From Bacteroides intestinalis DSM 17393 (lineage in GTDB: Bacteria > Bacteroidota > Bacteroidia > Bacteroidales > Bacteroidaceae), in NCBI RefSeq assembly GCF_000172175.1, contig NZ_ABJL02000007.1, forward strand, positions 1 through 64,000: 64,000 nt of DNA, given 5' to 3'. Below are positions 33,912-44,026 of the stretch, piece by piece. Position numbers and translations under genes: made by a program. Below the pieces are notes generated by a model. The model was not told the origin of the DNA and made no database searches. It worked only from the letters and a program-made list of their open reading frames with translations. Position 1 is the first letter of the stretch, and each line of letters opens with the position of its first letter.

Positions 33912-35757
33912 GAGGTTGTGTCAAAACGTTGGCACAACCTTTTTCTATAATTTATCGTCCTGTTATCTTTTCTTTTGTCTACGCCGCTTTTTTCTCATTC
34001 ATTTGGTAACAAGTTGCTATATTCCCGTTGTATCGGGTTATAAATAGTCCAATAAATATAGATTTAGTAAGTGTAATGAGCTCCTTTCCTGTTTTTCTCA
34101 GTTTTGCACACATCTTTTTGATATTAAAAGCTATGGCAAAGAAGGCAAAGTCCATTGTCACCTTGTCTTCTCCCACATGCCGGAACCTCCTGTATGCCAT
34201 GTTGTATTTCATTTGTCCGAACACAGCTTCCGGTTCTATACACCGCCTGCCCCTATGCCTGACTCCTTCTTCTGAGACTAACCTTTCCCGTGCCTGCCGT
34301 TTGTATTGGTTTAACCGGTGGTTGACTTCTATAATACGGTTCCCCCGTGCTTTAAAACAACTTCCATGCAAAGGACAACCTTCGCATCTTTGTGCTTTGT
34401 ACCGGGCACTTTCGGTGATGTATCCGCTCGCTGTTTTGTCATGTCTGGTTCCTATGCGGTTCATGTGTTGCCCCATCGGACAAACGTAATAATCCTCCCC
34501 CGCATTGTAATGGAGACTTTCCGCATGGAACGGGTTGGGAGTATAACGGGGACGCTGCTCTTTATGGAAGTAGTTGTACTTGACAAAGGCCTCTATCCCG
34601 TTTTCCTGCATGAACCGGTAATTTTCTTCCGAGCCGTAACCGGAGTCTGCCACACCGATACCCGGTAAGCGGTTATAGCGGTGCTGGAAGGAGTGGAAGA
34701 AAGGGATCAGGGTCAGCGTATCGGTGGGGTTGGGAAACAGCCGGAAGTCTATGATGAATTGGTTTTCAGTACCTGTTTGTAAATTATACCCGGGCTTGGT
34801 CTGCCCGTTCTTCATGGCGTCTTCTTTCATACGCATGAATGTAGCATCAGGATCGGTCTTGGAATAGGAATTACGTTCTCCAAGGACTTCAAGGTGATTG
34901 TCGTATTCCATCAGCTTGTCACGATACCCTTCAAGTTCCCTGACCTGTTTCTTCTTTTCGCGCAGGGCTTTCTTTTGTTCCTTATCCTTTGTCGCAGGCT
35001 GGTGTTCTAGGACTTCTTTAAGTTCATCCACTATGTCAGAGAGCATGGCGGGAGTGAATTGGGCGGGTGTGTCTTTTACGGAGTTCTCTTGTGCAATGGC
35101 TTCGTCCACCTGTTCCAGAAGGATACGAATCTTGTCCAGCAACTTCGTGCGGTGCTTTTCAACACTCTTGCGCCAGACAAAAGTATATTTGTTGGCTTTG
35201 GACTCAATCTTGGTACCGTCGATATACTCCACGTCAAGACTGATGAAACCCTTATCGGCAAGGACAAGAACCAACTGCGTGAAAACGTTGTTTATCTCCT
35301 CCTTTACACGGTTACGGAAACGGTTGATGGTGATGAAATCCGGATGCTCATGACCGGCAAGCCAGATATAATGAATGTCACGCAAAAGAAGCTTCTCTAT
35401 TTTACGACAGGAATAGATATTATTCATGTAAGCGTAGATAATTACCTTGAGCATCATTTTAGGATGATAAGCTGAGCGCCCCGTTTCTTTATAAAGCTTC
35501 TTGAAATTATCAAGATTGAGATTATCAACAACTGCATTGACTATGCGGACAGGGTCGTCCGCAGCTATGTTTTCATCAATTCTTTGTGGAAAAAGAACGG
35601 TTTGGTTGGGAATGTAAGGACGAAAATGTAACTTTGCCATAACGAAAAAAATGATGCCTAAAGTTACATAAACTTTGGGTAATAACAAAGCCTGGGCTTG
35701 GGAAAGTCCGGGCTTTGCGCATAAAAAAAGGTTGTGCCAGCATTTTGACACAACCTC
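33912..35757 (-). mobile_element. IS1182-family insertion sequence, complete
   Basis: Terminal inverted repeats of 33 bp at 33912-33944 and 35725-35757 agree at 31 positions and begin GAGGTTGTGTCAAAA. A single transposase gene lies between them on the minus strand. No target duplication is evident in the flanks. The element lies between the clan-A gene (stop 33889) and the HTCS gene (stop 35766) without cutting either. It is only 8 bases beyond the HTCS stop, and reads in the same direction as the HTCS gene. Confidence 0.92.
33979..35640 (-). CDS. IS1182-family transposase
   Basis: 553 residues from MAKLHFRPY at 35640. An in-frame extension to 35769 runs through the inverted repeat and out of the element, so it is rejected as start. 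N-terminal DUF772 domain (DDPVRIVNAVVDNL, HPKMMLKVIIYAY, ITINRFRNR), a coiled and charged middle (about 200-270), then the DDE domain (GVADSGYGSEENY near 350) and a C-terminal zinc-finger-like stretch (CEGCPLHGSCF). IS1182-like ORFs belong to the IS5/DDE superfamily. Intact, so possibly active. Confidence 0.93.
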   Translation of the reverse strand: MAKLHFRPYIPNQTVLFPQRIDENIAADDPVRIVNAVVDNLNLDNFKKLYKETGRSAYHPKMMLKVIIYAYMNNIYSCRKIEKLLLRDIHYIWLAGHEHPDFITINRFRNRVKEEINNVFTQLVLVLADKGFISLDVEYIDGTKIESKANKYTFVWRKSVEKHRTKLLDKIRILLEQVDEAIAQENSVKDTPAQFTPAMLSDIVDELKEVLEHQPATKDKEQKKALREKKKQVRELEGYRDKLMEYDNHLEVLGERNSYSKTDPDATFMRMKEDAMKNGQTKPGYNLQTGTENQFIIDFRLFPNPTDTLTLIPFFHSFQHRYNRLPGIGVADSGYGSEENYRFMQENGIEAFVKYNYFHKEQRPRYTPNPFHAESLHYNAGEDYYVCPMGQHMNRIGTRHDKTASGYITESARYKAQRCEGCPLHGSCFKARGNRIIEVNHRLNQYKRQARERLVSEEGVRHRGRRCIEPEAVFGQMKYNMAYRRFRHVGEDKVTMDFAFFAIAFNIKKMCAKLRKTGKELITLTKSIFIGLFITRYNGNIATCYQMNEKKAA

Positions 35758-35765
35758 TTCTTTTA

Positions 35766-38700
35766 TCACTGCTTCACATGACTCTTAGCAAAGTCTTTCG
35801 GCAGCACCCCAAACTGTTTTTGGAAGCTCTTTGAGAAGTACGACAACGAGCGTATTCCCACAATCATACAGATTTCATTAATCCTGTACTCCCCTTCCAG
35901 CAACAACTCAGCAGCTTTTTTCAAGCGGATAATACGAATAAAGTCACCGGGAGTCAATTCCGTAATCCCCTTTAGTTTCCGGTGCAGACTGGTACGGCTC
36001 ATATTCACCTCCCGTGCCAAATCATCAATATTAAACGTATCATCATCCAGATTCTGCCTGATAACTTCCGTCAGTTTATTCAGGAAGTCCTCATCCGCTT
36101 TATTCTGTACCATACTATTGGTAGCAATATACGGGCTATTAGCAAAGTTCTGCCGGAGTTTACTTCTGTTTTCCAATAAGTTCTTAATCTGCACCAACAG
36201 ATGAGGCATCGCAAATGGCTTCTCCATATACGCATCCGCCCCACTATTCAACCCTTCAATCTTATTGTTCAGTGTAGTCTTCGCCGTCAGCAGAATAATA
36301 GGAATATGGCAGGTTTCAAGATTCGATTTAATCTCATTACACAGTTCCAGTCCATCCTTCAACGGCATCATGATATCCGAAACAATGAGGTTTACAATAT
36401 CTCCCTTGAGTACCTCCATTGCCTCCTCTCCATTATTGGCAGTGAGTACCTTGTAATATCTGCTCAACTGGACAGACAAGAAAGATTGGAGTTCTTCATT
36501 ATCCTCAACCACCAGTATGGTTTCCTTAGCAGAGAAAGAGTCTTCAAGTACCACAGTCGAAATATTATCTTCGTCAGTTATTGCATCTTCAATCAAAACA
36601 TCTTCCTCGGCCTGTTGAGCATCAGCCGATGCATTGGTAGGTATTTCCACCACAAAGGAAGTATCTTCCGCTTCTTCATCCAGATACAACTGTCCGTTAT
36701 GCAGCTGCACCAACGAAGATGCCAACGTAAGTCCGATACCCGAACCCGGTTGCGTAGGATGAGCGCCTTTTATCTGGAAGAAAGCTTCGAAAATACGCTC
36801 CCGCATATCCGGTGGAATAGGCGTACCGTCATTCTTCACGGTAATCCGGAAAATACGACCATCCTCACTCACCGACAGTATGGCTTTAATGTATGTAGAC
36901 GAATATTTAATAGCATTATTAAAGAGATTACTACATACCTTCGTTATAGCTTCTTCGTCCACCAGTGCCATCACTGCATGATCGGGACATTCCAGTATCA
37001 TCTCCAGCTTCTTCCGCTTACCTGTCGGGACGAAGCGATTGAATGTATTAGCCACCAATACATTGATATTCCGTATCTTCAGAGACAACGTAAACGCTTT
37101 AGACTCTATCTTACGGAAATCCAGCAACTGATTCACCAATACCAGCAAACGGTCTGTATTCCGTTCCATTGTTATCAGGTTCTCCTTCGTTTCGTGCTCA
37201 TCCGGATGGGAAGTCAGAATATAATCGAGAGGTGCCTTAATCAATGTTATCGGAGTTCGTATCTCATGTGCAACATTCGTAAAGAAGTCTATTTTAGCCT
37301 TATATATTTCCTCTTTCTTCTGCTGTTCCTGATGGGCCATTTTCTCATCTACCTGCCTCTTCTTCTTCCGTACATAGAATCGGATGACACCGAAAGACAT
37401 ACCCAGAATCAGCAAGGTATATAGTGCGTAAGCCCAAGAGGTCCGCCACAGCGGAGGAATGATATTGATATTCACTACAGTATTCGTATCACTCCAATCA
37501 TGGCCATCCCTCGAGTATTTGATATGAAGTATATAATCACCGGGAGGAATACTATTATACGCTATTCTAAAGATATTGTCCACGTAATTCCATTTCTTAT
37601 CAATCCCCTCCAGCATATAAGCATACTTCCCGTTTCCTTCGGTAGAATAATTCAATGCAGAGAAGCTGAAGCTGAAAGTAGCCTGGTCATAATTCAGGTT
37701 AATCGTATTTGCATACGGTATAGCCTTGTCCAATACATGATCAGAAGTTCCCACCTGAACTTCCTGATTGAATATGTAGAATCCTGTCAGGACAACGGAA
37801 TACTTGTTTTCATTCGGATGGAAGTTTTTAGGATTGAAAGCTACAAAACCATCTATACTGCCAAAATACAGTGTACCATCTTCTGTCTTGATGCCAGAAT
37901 TGTAATTGAACTGCTTACTCCGCAATCCATTAGGAAGATTATACAGCGCCTCAACACTCATCGTTTCAGGATTGAAGTTCGCCAACCCGTTACTGGTACT
38001 CAACCAGAAATGCTGATGATCATCTTCCAGAATCTTGTAGACCACATTGCTGGGAAGTCCTTGTTTCGTAGTGATACGCGTAAAAGTATCATCCGTCTCA
38101 TTGTAACGGCAGAATCCACCGTCCTCGGATGCAAACCACAGGCGCTTTTTACTATCTTCAAAAGCACAGGTAATCCGGTCGTAACAGAGACTGTTAGGGT
38201 TCTTCACATCATGACGGAATCTCTTTATTTCCTTGGTATCCGGATTATATCTAGCTACTCCAAGGTTATAAGTTGTGAACCAGATATTTCCGTTCTTATC
38301 TTCCAGGATATCGCTGATGAACATGCCATTCATAGGCATGAATACCTTGAAACCATCTATTTCGGGCACATACGTATAAAGTTCCGTAGTCGAACTCACC
38401 CAAGTAGTATTCCGGCTATCTGTATAAATGGCAAATATATCATTATTGAGGATCGAATTTGGATGTCCGTCCTTCTCGTAATGTCTGCAATGATTTGTTT
38501 TTAAATCCAGTACATCTACTCCTTTAGTAAAGGTTCCGATCCACAACTTATCACCTACCAGATTCAGACATTGAATATTCGTAAAAGAAATATTCACCGG
38601 TTTAGTCTTATCGGATATATGTGTAAATAGCCCGGTATGGGTATCGTAGTAGTTCAACCCGTTATCTTCCGTAGCAATCCACAAATAGCCTTTCCGGTCA

Positions 38701-39758
38701 CTCACAAATTCTCTGACTCTGTAACCGCTAATAGAGTTTTTATAGGCAATGGGATAGAAGTTCTCAAAATAAGAATATTGCTTAGGAATATAGTCCACAC
38801 CGCCGAAGTAACTTCCAACCCAAATCCCCCCTTCCCTATCTTTAAAGAGGGCATAAATGGCATTATCAGAAATAGACAAATCATTGTATGCTTCATAAGT
38901 GATATGCTGAACCGCCCCATCTTTCAAGACGTAAATGCCGCTTTCCGCACCTACCCAATACTCATCTTTCGAGATCTTTTCAATATGCCGCACATAAATA
39001 TCAGAATTTCGCGATTCGTCAATCTGGAGTTTCTTAGATTCTCCGGTTTCTTTATTGATAAGAAACAATCCCTTGTCCAGAGTACCCAGAAGAATATACT
39101 GTTCCTTATAAGCACAGATAGCGGTAGGAGTATTATCATTCCGCGCTAAAAAGGTTGTTTTATCTCCATCGATATCATATTTGATAACCCCTATATCGGG
39201 AAAGGCAAGATAAGCGGTTCCATCTTCATCCAGAAATAACGCCCGGGGGGCATAAGCTGTGTAGGGTGCAAACCTATCATGCATATTATAAAGTTTATCC
39301 TCCGATGGCTGGTAAATGAATAGTCCGTCACCGGAAAGTATCCATACCCTATCCGACTTATCAATATAAATCTTATTGATAAATCCGTCTACCCTTTCCT
39401 GCTTATCTGTTTGCTTATTGAAATTCGAGAAAGTCTCCGTAAAAGGATCATAAAGAGAAATCCCTTTATCCGTGGCAATCCACAAGGTTTTGTCCTTATC
39501 TTCAGTGATGCAGTATATCATACTGTTCCGAAGTTCATTAATAGAGTCACCACGTTGGTAGACCTTAAAGTCATGTCCATCGAACCTGTTCAGACCGTTC
39601 TTAGTTCCCACCCAGATAAACCCTTTGCTGTCCTGAAACAAGCACATTACCGTATTATGTGACAAACCGGAATTATTATTATAATGTTTAATCTGTTGTG
39701 CCCAAAGGTTCCCCAAACAGAATATCCCCAAGAATAATATTAGTATAATCTTTCTCAT
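35766..39758 (-). CDS. hybrid two-component system regulator (HTCS)
   Basis: 1330 residues; a sensor kinase and response regulator in one chain. Signal peptide to about 20; periplasmic two-domain propeller of Reg_prop repeats (e.g. DSKGFIWVGTKNGLNRFDG) to about 670; Y_Y_Y domain; membrane helix near 773-796; histidine kinase with His831 in NVAHEIRTP and ATP-binding domain (GSGIGLTLA); receiver with Asp1128 in VSDIMMP; C-terminal AraC-type HTH (about 1230-1330). HTCSs sense an oligosaccharide in the periplasm and activate PULs. It lies between the PUL 1/clan-A genes and the enzyme operon at 40046, the likely targets. Its own -7 box is at 39795-39802. Confidence 0.97.
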   Translation of the reverse strand: MRKIILILFLGIFCLGNLWAQQIKHYNNNSGLSHNTVMCLFQDSKGFIWVGTKNGLNRFDGHDFKVYQRGDSINELRNSMIYCITEDKDKTLWIATDKGISLYDPFTETFSNFNKQTDKQERVDGFINKIYIDKSDRVWILSGDGLFIYQPSEDKLYNMHDRFAPYTAYAPRALFLDEDGTAYLAFPDIGVIKYDIDGDKTTFLARNDNTPTAICAYKEQYILLGTLDKGLFLINKETGESKKLQIDESRNSDIYVRHIEKISKDEYWVGAESGIYVLKDGAVQHITYEAYNDLSISDNAIYALFKDREGGIWVGSYFGGVDYIPKQYSYFENFYPIAYKNSISGYRVREFVSDRKGYLWIATEDNGLNYYDTHTGLFTHISDKTKPVNISFTNIQCLNLVGDKLWIGTFTKGVDVLDLKTNHCRHYEKDGHPNSILNNDIFAIYTDSRNTTWVSSTTELYTYVPEIDGFKVFMPMNGMFISDILEDKNGNIWFTTYNLGVARYNPDTKEIKRFRHDVKNPNSLCYDRITCAFEDSKKRLWFASEDGGFCRYNETDDTFTRITTKQGLPSNVVYKILEDDHQHFWLSTSNGLANFNPETMSVEALYNLPNGLRSKQFNYNSGIKTEDGTLYFGSIDGFVAFNPKNFHPNENKYSVVLTGFYIFNQEVQVGTSDHVLDKAIPYANTINLNYDQATFSFSFSALNYSTEGNGKYAYMLEGIDKKWNYVDNIFRIAYNSIPPGDYILHIKYSRDGHDWSDTNTVVNINIIPPLWRTSWAYALYTLLILGMSFGVIRFYVRKKKRQVDEKMAHQEQQKKEEIYKAKIDFFTNVAHEIRTPITLIKAPLDYILTSHPDEHETKENLITMERNTDRLLVLVNQLLDFRKIESKAFTLSLKIRNINVLVANTFNRFVPTGKRKKLEMILECPDHAVMALVDEEAITKVCSNLFNNAIKYSSTYIKAILSVSEDGRIFRITVKNDGTPIPPDMRERIFEAFFQIKGAHPTQPGSGIGLTLASSLVQLHNGQLYLDEEAEDTSFVVEIPTNASADAQQAEEDVLIEDAITDEDNISTVVLEDSFSAKETILVVEDNEELQSFLSVQLSRYYKVLTANNGEEAMEVLKGDIVNLIVSDIMMPLKDGLELCNEIKSNLETCHIPIILLTAKTTLNNKIEGLNSGADAYMEKPFAMPHLLVQIKNLLENRSKLRQNFANSPYIATNSMVQNKADEDFLNKLTEVIRQNLDDDTFNIDDLAREVNMSRTSLHRKLKGITELTPGDFIRIIRLKKAAELLLEGEYRINEICMIVGIRSLSYFSKSFQKQFGVLPKDFAKSHVKQ

Positions 39759-39794
39759 AAGAATATGTTTTTCATATAGCTCGAACTACTGATG

Positions 39795-39802
39795 CAAATT
39801 TA
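39795..39802 (-). promoter_or_regulatory. -7 box of the HTCS gene
   Basis: On the minus strand TAAATTTG, an exact TAnnTTTG match, 37 bases before the ATG at 39758. Confidence 0.55.
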
Positions 39803-39950
39803 GGAATTAAAATCAATTCCGGCATAAGAAGAGCATAGAATAAAGCCCAAAAGGCCCATTCTGGTCGAAAAACGCTAAAAATGGCAAAATAGTATCTTTT
39901 CAACACCTCCTGACCCTTCTCATTAATATATAGAATGAGTGAAAAGTGTC

Positions 39951-40001
39951 ATTTTTTGGTGTTGTATTGCCAAGGCTTTGGGCTAATCTTCAGTATGTTT
40001 G
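39951..40001 (+). promoter_or_regulatory. promoter region of the 40046 enzyme operon
   Basis: TATGTTTG at 39994-40001 is a -7 box. ATTTTTTGGT at 39951-39960 stands 33 bases upstream, the same 10-mer at the same distance as in front of PUL 1. RNA would start near 40008, about 38 bases before the ATG at 40046. The other sequence of 39803-39950 shows no further structure. Confidence 0.45.
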
Positions 40002-40045
40002 CAGCAGGCAGAGTTAGATTTGTTAATCACTAAATTTATGTAGTT

Positions 40046-40462
40046 ATGCAAAACTGTAAAACCAAAAGAGAAGTAATAAAAATGGTGCTGGATGGTCAAA
40101 AACCTCCTTATGTACCTTGGTCTTTCAAATTCACGCAGGAGCCCAAAGAACAACTGCAAAAGTACTACGGTGTAGAAGATCTGGACGTAGTATTAGGCAA
40201 CCATGTTCTTCAGTTAGGTAGCGATATCGGTTTCTTCGAATACCTGGGCAATGACCTGTATCAAGATGTATTTAAAGTAGTATGGGATCGCAGCATCGAC
40301 AAAGACATCGGTGACGTAAAAAGTATCGTGTTGCCGGAACCCACCTTGGAGAGATATACATTCCCCGACCCACTGGATCCCCGCTTCTTTGCAAACATCG
40401 AATCGGAAATAACAGCCAAACCGGATATGTTCCCTTACAGGACAGAATCACAGTATCCGTAG
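40046..40462 (+). pseudogene. uroporphyrinogen decarboxylase-like (URO-D) methyltransferase, N-terminal fragment
   Basis: 138 residues where the family usually has well over 300. The N-terminal part is well preserved: KTKREVIKMVLDGQKPPYVPWSFKF, then VVWDRSIDKDIG and LPEPTLERYTFPDPLDPRFF. The match ends near residue 128 (KPDMF), after which the reading frame enters GH115 sequence in the wrong frame and stops. URO-D-fold proteins outside heme synthesis include corrinoid-dependent methyltransferases, so an original role in demethylating a methoxy-sugar is possible. It retains the operon promoter. Confidence 0.8.
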
Positions 40463-41118
40463 ATTGGAACAAGGTACCTCAAGGTGACGATGTTGTAGGT
40501 GTCATCGAGTTGACTTTCGGTAATCAGACAAAGGAAGTATTCGTTCCTGTCTTCAATCCGGCAAACCCCACAGTTGAGGAATTGAGAGGAATGTATGTAG
40601 AAGACAACGGATGTGTTTCCATCAATGCCGGTAAATTCCACCGAAAAGTGGAAAATAGCGGTATAAAAATCAGAACTATCAAGGGATTGGGATACGAGAA
40701 CGATTGTGTTCTATTGGGAGAAGCTACCCAGAATGTGCCCAATATGTGGTTCACTAACAAAAGCCCTAAAGCCGAATATGACTTCTATACATTCAATGGT
40801 GGTAATGCAACCGTACATGTTTATGCCCTACCCTTGTTCCCTATCAACTCCAAACATGATACCCGTTACGGTATCATGATCGATGACGGCATGGTACAAT
40901 GGATGACTACTTCGGCTAAAGAATACTCCAGCCAATGGAGACTGAATGTGTTCCGTAACAGTACCATCAGCACTATCAATGTAAATGTCGACAAGCCCGG
41001 CAAACACACCTTGAAACTAATCTGTGCCGACCCGGGTATGATTATCCAGAAAGTAGTTATCGACTTCGGTGGAATGAAGCGCTCTTACTTAGGTCCTAAC
41101 GTAACATACATAAAATAA
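40436..41118 (+). pseudogene. GH115 alpha-glucuronidase, C-terminal fragment
   Basis: In the frame starting near 40447 the sequence reads ITVSVDWNKVPQGDDVVGVIEL, running into MYVEDNGCVSINAGKF and ending DPGMIIQKVVIDFGGMKRSYLG, which is the typical C-terminal beta domain of GH115. The catalytic domains are absent; about 225 residues remain of an enzyme of 800 or more. It is out of frame with the URO-D fragment just upstream and has no start of its own. GH115 removes glucuronic acid or its 4-O-methyl form from xylan, so this strain lost that step here. The exact joint is between about 40428 and 40447. Confidence 0.8.
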
Positions 41119-41126
41119 TAATAATT

Positions 41127-43994
41127 ATGGAATTAAAGAAAATCTTGATTGCAGCCGTATTGGCTGCCGGCATGGCATTTCAGACAAATGCCGCAGATAT
41201 TCCGCGCAAGGAATATCCCCGCCCTCAGTTTGAACGGACAGCATGGGTGAATTTGAACGGTGAATGGGATTACACATTCGATTTCTCCAATTCGGGTATG
41301 GAGCAGGAGTATTACAAAGCTACTTCCTTCTCAGGAAAGATAACAGTACCTTTCTGTCCGGAAAGCAGTTTATCCGGTGTAGGGCATAAGGACTTTATCA
41401 ATCATATCTGGTATCATCGGGAGATAAGTATTCCGCAGGATTGGAGCGGCAAGAATGTATTGCTGAATTTCGGAGCTGTCTACTACAATTCTGAGATTTA
41501 CATTGACGGAGCTTTGGCAGGACGTCACTTCGGCGGTAGTTCTTCTTTCAGCATCGATATCACCAAGTTAGTGACTCCGGGTAAGGTACACCACCTAGTA
41601 GTACGCGCATCCAGTGATTTGCGTTCGGGCATGCAGAGTGCCGGTAAGCAGAGCCTGCAATTTGGTTCTTACGGCTGTAACTATACCCGTACTACAGGTA
41701 TCTGGCAGACTGTATGGATGGAAGCGATCAATCCTTCCGGCTTAAAATCCGTACAAGCCGTTGCAGACGTCGATCAGGAGCAATTGGTCGTATGGCCTAC
41801 ATTCTACAGTGACAGTAACAACAAGCTGAAGATTACGCTGAAAGATGGTAATAAAGTCGTTGCTGCTGCCACAGTGAAAGGTACCAACAGTTCTGTGGCC
41901 GTACTTCCGGTAAAGAAAGCCAAACTCTGGTCACCGGAATCACCTTTCCTATACGACATTACTTATCAGATGATTGATCCGGCAGGAAAGGTTATCGATG
42001 AAGTATCATCTTACATAGGTATGCGCAAAGTGCATATTGAAGGAAATAAGATTTATCTGAATAACAAGCCTTACTATCAACGCCTGGTACTGGATCAGGG
42101 TTTCTATCCCGATGGCATCTGGACAGCTCCTACCGATGAAGCATTGAAACGCGACATCGAGTTATCGATGGCTGCCGGCTTCAACGGAGCACGCCTGCAT
42201 CAGAAGGCATTCGAAGAACGCTTCTATTATTGGGCAGATAAACTGGGTTATATTACTTGGGGAGAGGCTCCAAGCTGGGGTATGGATGCCAATAACATAG
42301 AGGTGGCACGCAATTTCCAGGTTGAATGGTCGGAACTGGTACTTCGTGACCGGAACCATCCTTCTCTATTGATCTGGACACCGATGAACGAAGAATGGTG
42401 GCCTGATTTGGTTCAGTACCCACGTTTTACGACCGATTTATACAATCTGACGAAGTCACTCGACCCTACCCGCCCGGTGAACGATGCCAGCGGTGGTTGC
42501 CACATCAAAACAGATATATGGACTGTACACAACTACGAACAGGATCCTGCCAAGCTGAAAGATATCATCTACAAAGATGGTAAATTCTTCCAGGCTCCCA
42601 ACTATAAGATTGGAGTACCTGCAGCCAATATTGGCTTCAACGGTTTACGCCAGAATGCAGTATATGACTTCCCGGTATATGATGGCAAAATGCCATATCT
42701 GATTGATGAAGTAGGGGGTATTAAATGGGTGAAAGACCAGGATAAGACCAACTCAAGCACACAATCATGGGGTTACGGCACACCTCCGAAAACTGAAAAG
42801 GAATTCCTGGAACGACTGGAAGGTCAGATGAATGGCATTCTCGAATTGAAAGATCAGGTTTGGGGATATTGCTATACTCAGCTGACGGATGTGGAACAGG
42901 AACAAAACGGTATTTATTACTATGACCGTACTCCTAAGTTTGATACGAAACTTATTCACAGTATCTTCAGTAAGAATCCTGAAGATCTGGAAGGCACTTA
43001 TACCAATCCATTATGCAATTATGGTCCGGATCCCTGGGCTATCTGGCACGATGGTTCCTACTATTACATGCATACCATGGTCGACAGCCTCGTGTTGTGG
43101 AAGACGCAGGATGTGACCGACATTCGTAATGCAGAGAAGAAAACAATCTGGATTCCGACAGACCCGTCTAATAAGCATAACCTGTGGGCACCCGAGATTC
43201 ACAATATTGATGGAAAGTGGTACATCTATTATGCAGCCGATGACGGTAACTCCGACAATCACCAGATGTATGTACTGGAAAATACAAACAAAGATCCGTT
43301 CAAGGGAGAGTTCGTGATGAAAGGCCGCATCAGTACGGATAAAGATAACAACTGGGCTATTGATGGATCAGTATTCGAAAACAAAGGCAAATTATACATG
43401 GTTTGGTCCGGTTGGCAAACCCGTCGTGTGGATACCGAAACCCAATGTATCTACATTGCCGAGATGAAGAATCCCTGGACACTGGGTTCCGAAAGAGTCC
43501 TGATCTCTAAACCGGAACTGGAATGGGAACGCCACTACATTAACGAAACCGGTTGGAATCCTCCACACAAAGTATTTGTGAACGAAGGACCTCAACCGTT
43601 GAAGAGCCCGAAGGGTAAATATATTCACGTTGCTTATTCGGCAAGCGGTGTATGGACTCCGTACTATGCTTTGGGCATGCTGACAGCAGATACGAATGCA
43701 GACTTGTTGGATCCGGCATCCTGGAAGAAAGCTCCCCAGCCTCTGTTCCGCCAGTCTCCTGAAAATGGAGTATACGGTACAGGACACAACAGCTTCTTCA
43801 AATCACCTGATGGCAAAGAATGGTATATCCTGTATCATGCTCGCGACACTCAGGTAGATCCTCCGGGCATGGGCGATACAAGATCTCCCCGTGCTCAGAA
43901 GATAGAATGGAAAGCTGACGATTACCCTGTATTAGGTACCCCTTATCCAAAGACGATGCGGTTGAAAAAACCGTCAGGGACAAAGGTTAAATGA
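41127..43994 (+). CDS. GH2-GH43 fusion enzyme
   Basis: 955 residues; signal peptide to about residue 22. Residues 25-615 are GH2: jelly-roll and immunoglobulin-like domains, then a barrel with acid/base Glu422 (WTPMNEEWW) and nucleophile Glu528 (LIDEVGG). Residues 620-955 are GH43 beginning NPLCNYGPDPWA (Asp635), with WAIDGSVF and FVNEGPQ. The GH43 part is nearly the same as the free lipoprotein encoded at 19001-20128. GH2 could be a beta-galactosidase or related exo-enzyme and GH43 an arabinofuranosidase, so one protein would remove two different side-chain sugars. Starts 8 bases after the GH115 remnant. Confidence 0.92.
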   Translation: MELKKILIAAVLAAGMAFQTNAADIPRKEYPRPQFERTAWVNLNGEWDYTFDFSNSGMEQEYYKATSFSGKITVPFCPESSLSGVGHKDFINHIWYHREISIPQDWSGKNVLLNFGAVYYNSEIYIDGALAGRHFGGSSSFSIDITKLVTPGKVHHLVVRASSDLRSGMQSAGKQSLQFGSYGCNYTRTTGIWQTVWMEAINPSGLKSVQAVADVDQEQLVVWPTFYSDSNNKLKITLKDGNKVVAAATVKGTNSSVAVLPVKKAKLWSPESPFLYDITYQMIDPAGKVIDEVSSYIGMRKVHIEGNKIYLNNKPYYQRLVLDQGFYPDGIWTAPTDEALKRDIELSMAAGFNGARLHQKAFEERFYYWADKLGYITWGEAPSWGMDANNIEVARNFQVEWSELVLRDRNHPSLLIWTPMNEEWWPDLVQYPRFTTDLYNLTKSLDPTRPVNDASGGCHIKTDIWTVHNYEQDPAKLKDIIYKDGKFFQAPNYKIGVPAANIGFNGLRQNAVYDFPVYDGKMPYLIDEVGGIKWVKDQDKTNSSTQSWGYGTPPKTEKEFLERLEGQMNGILELKDQVWGYCYTQLTDVEQEQNGIYYYDRTPKFDTKLIHSIFSKNPEDLEGTYTNPLCNYGPDPWAIWHDGSYYYMHTMVDSLVLWKTQDVTDIRNAEKKTIWIPTDPSNKHNLWAPEIHNIDGKWYIYYAADDGNSDNHQMYVLENTNKDPFKGEFVMKGRISTDKDNNWAIDGSVFENKGKLYMVWSGWQTRRVDTETQCIYIAEMKNPWTLGSERVLISKPELEWERHYINETGWNPPHKVFVNEGPQPLKSPKGKYIHVAYSASGVWTPYYALGMLTADTNADLLDPASWKKAPQPLFRQSPENGVYGTGHNSFFKSPDGKEWYILYHARDTQVDPPGMGDTRSPRAQKIEWKADDYPVLGTPYPKTMRLKKPSGTKVK

Positions 43995-44026
43995 TTAAAC
44001 TGAAACTCTGAAATCAACAAACAATA

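Noticed and set aside
35641..35769. N-terminal extension of the IS1182 transposase to 35769
   Set aside because: It passes through the inverted repeat into HTCS flanking DNA, so it cannot belong to the element.
33900..35770. target-site duplication around the IS1182 element
   Set aside because: Flanks (AAACT on the left, TTCTT on the right) do not match; none is reported.
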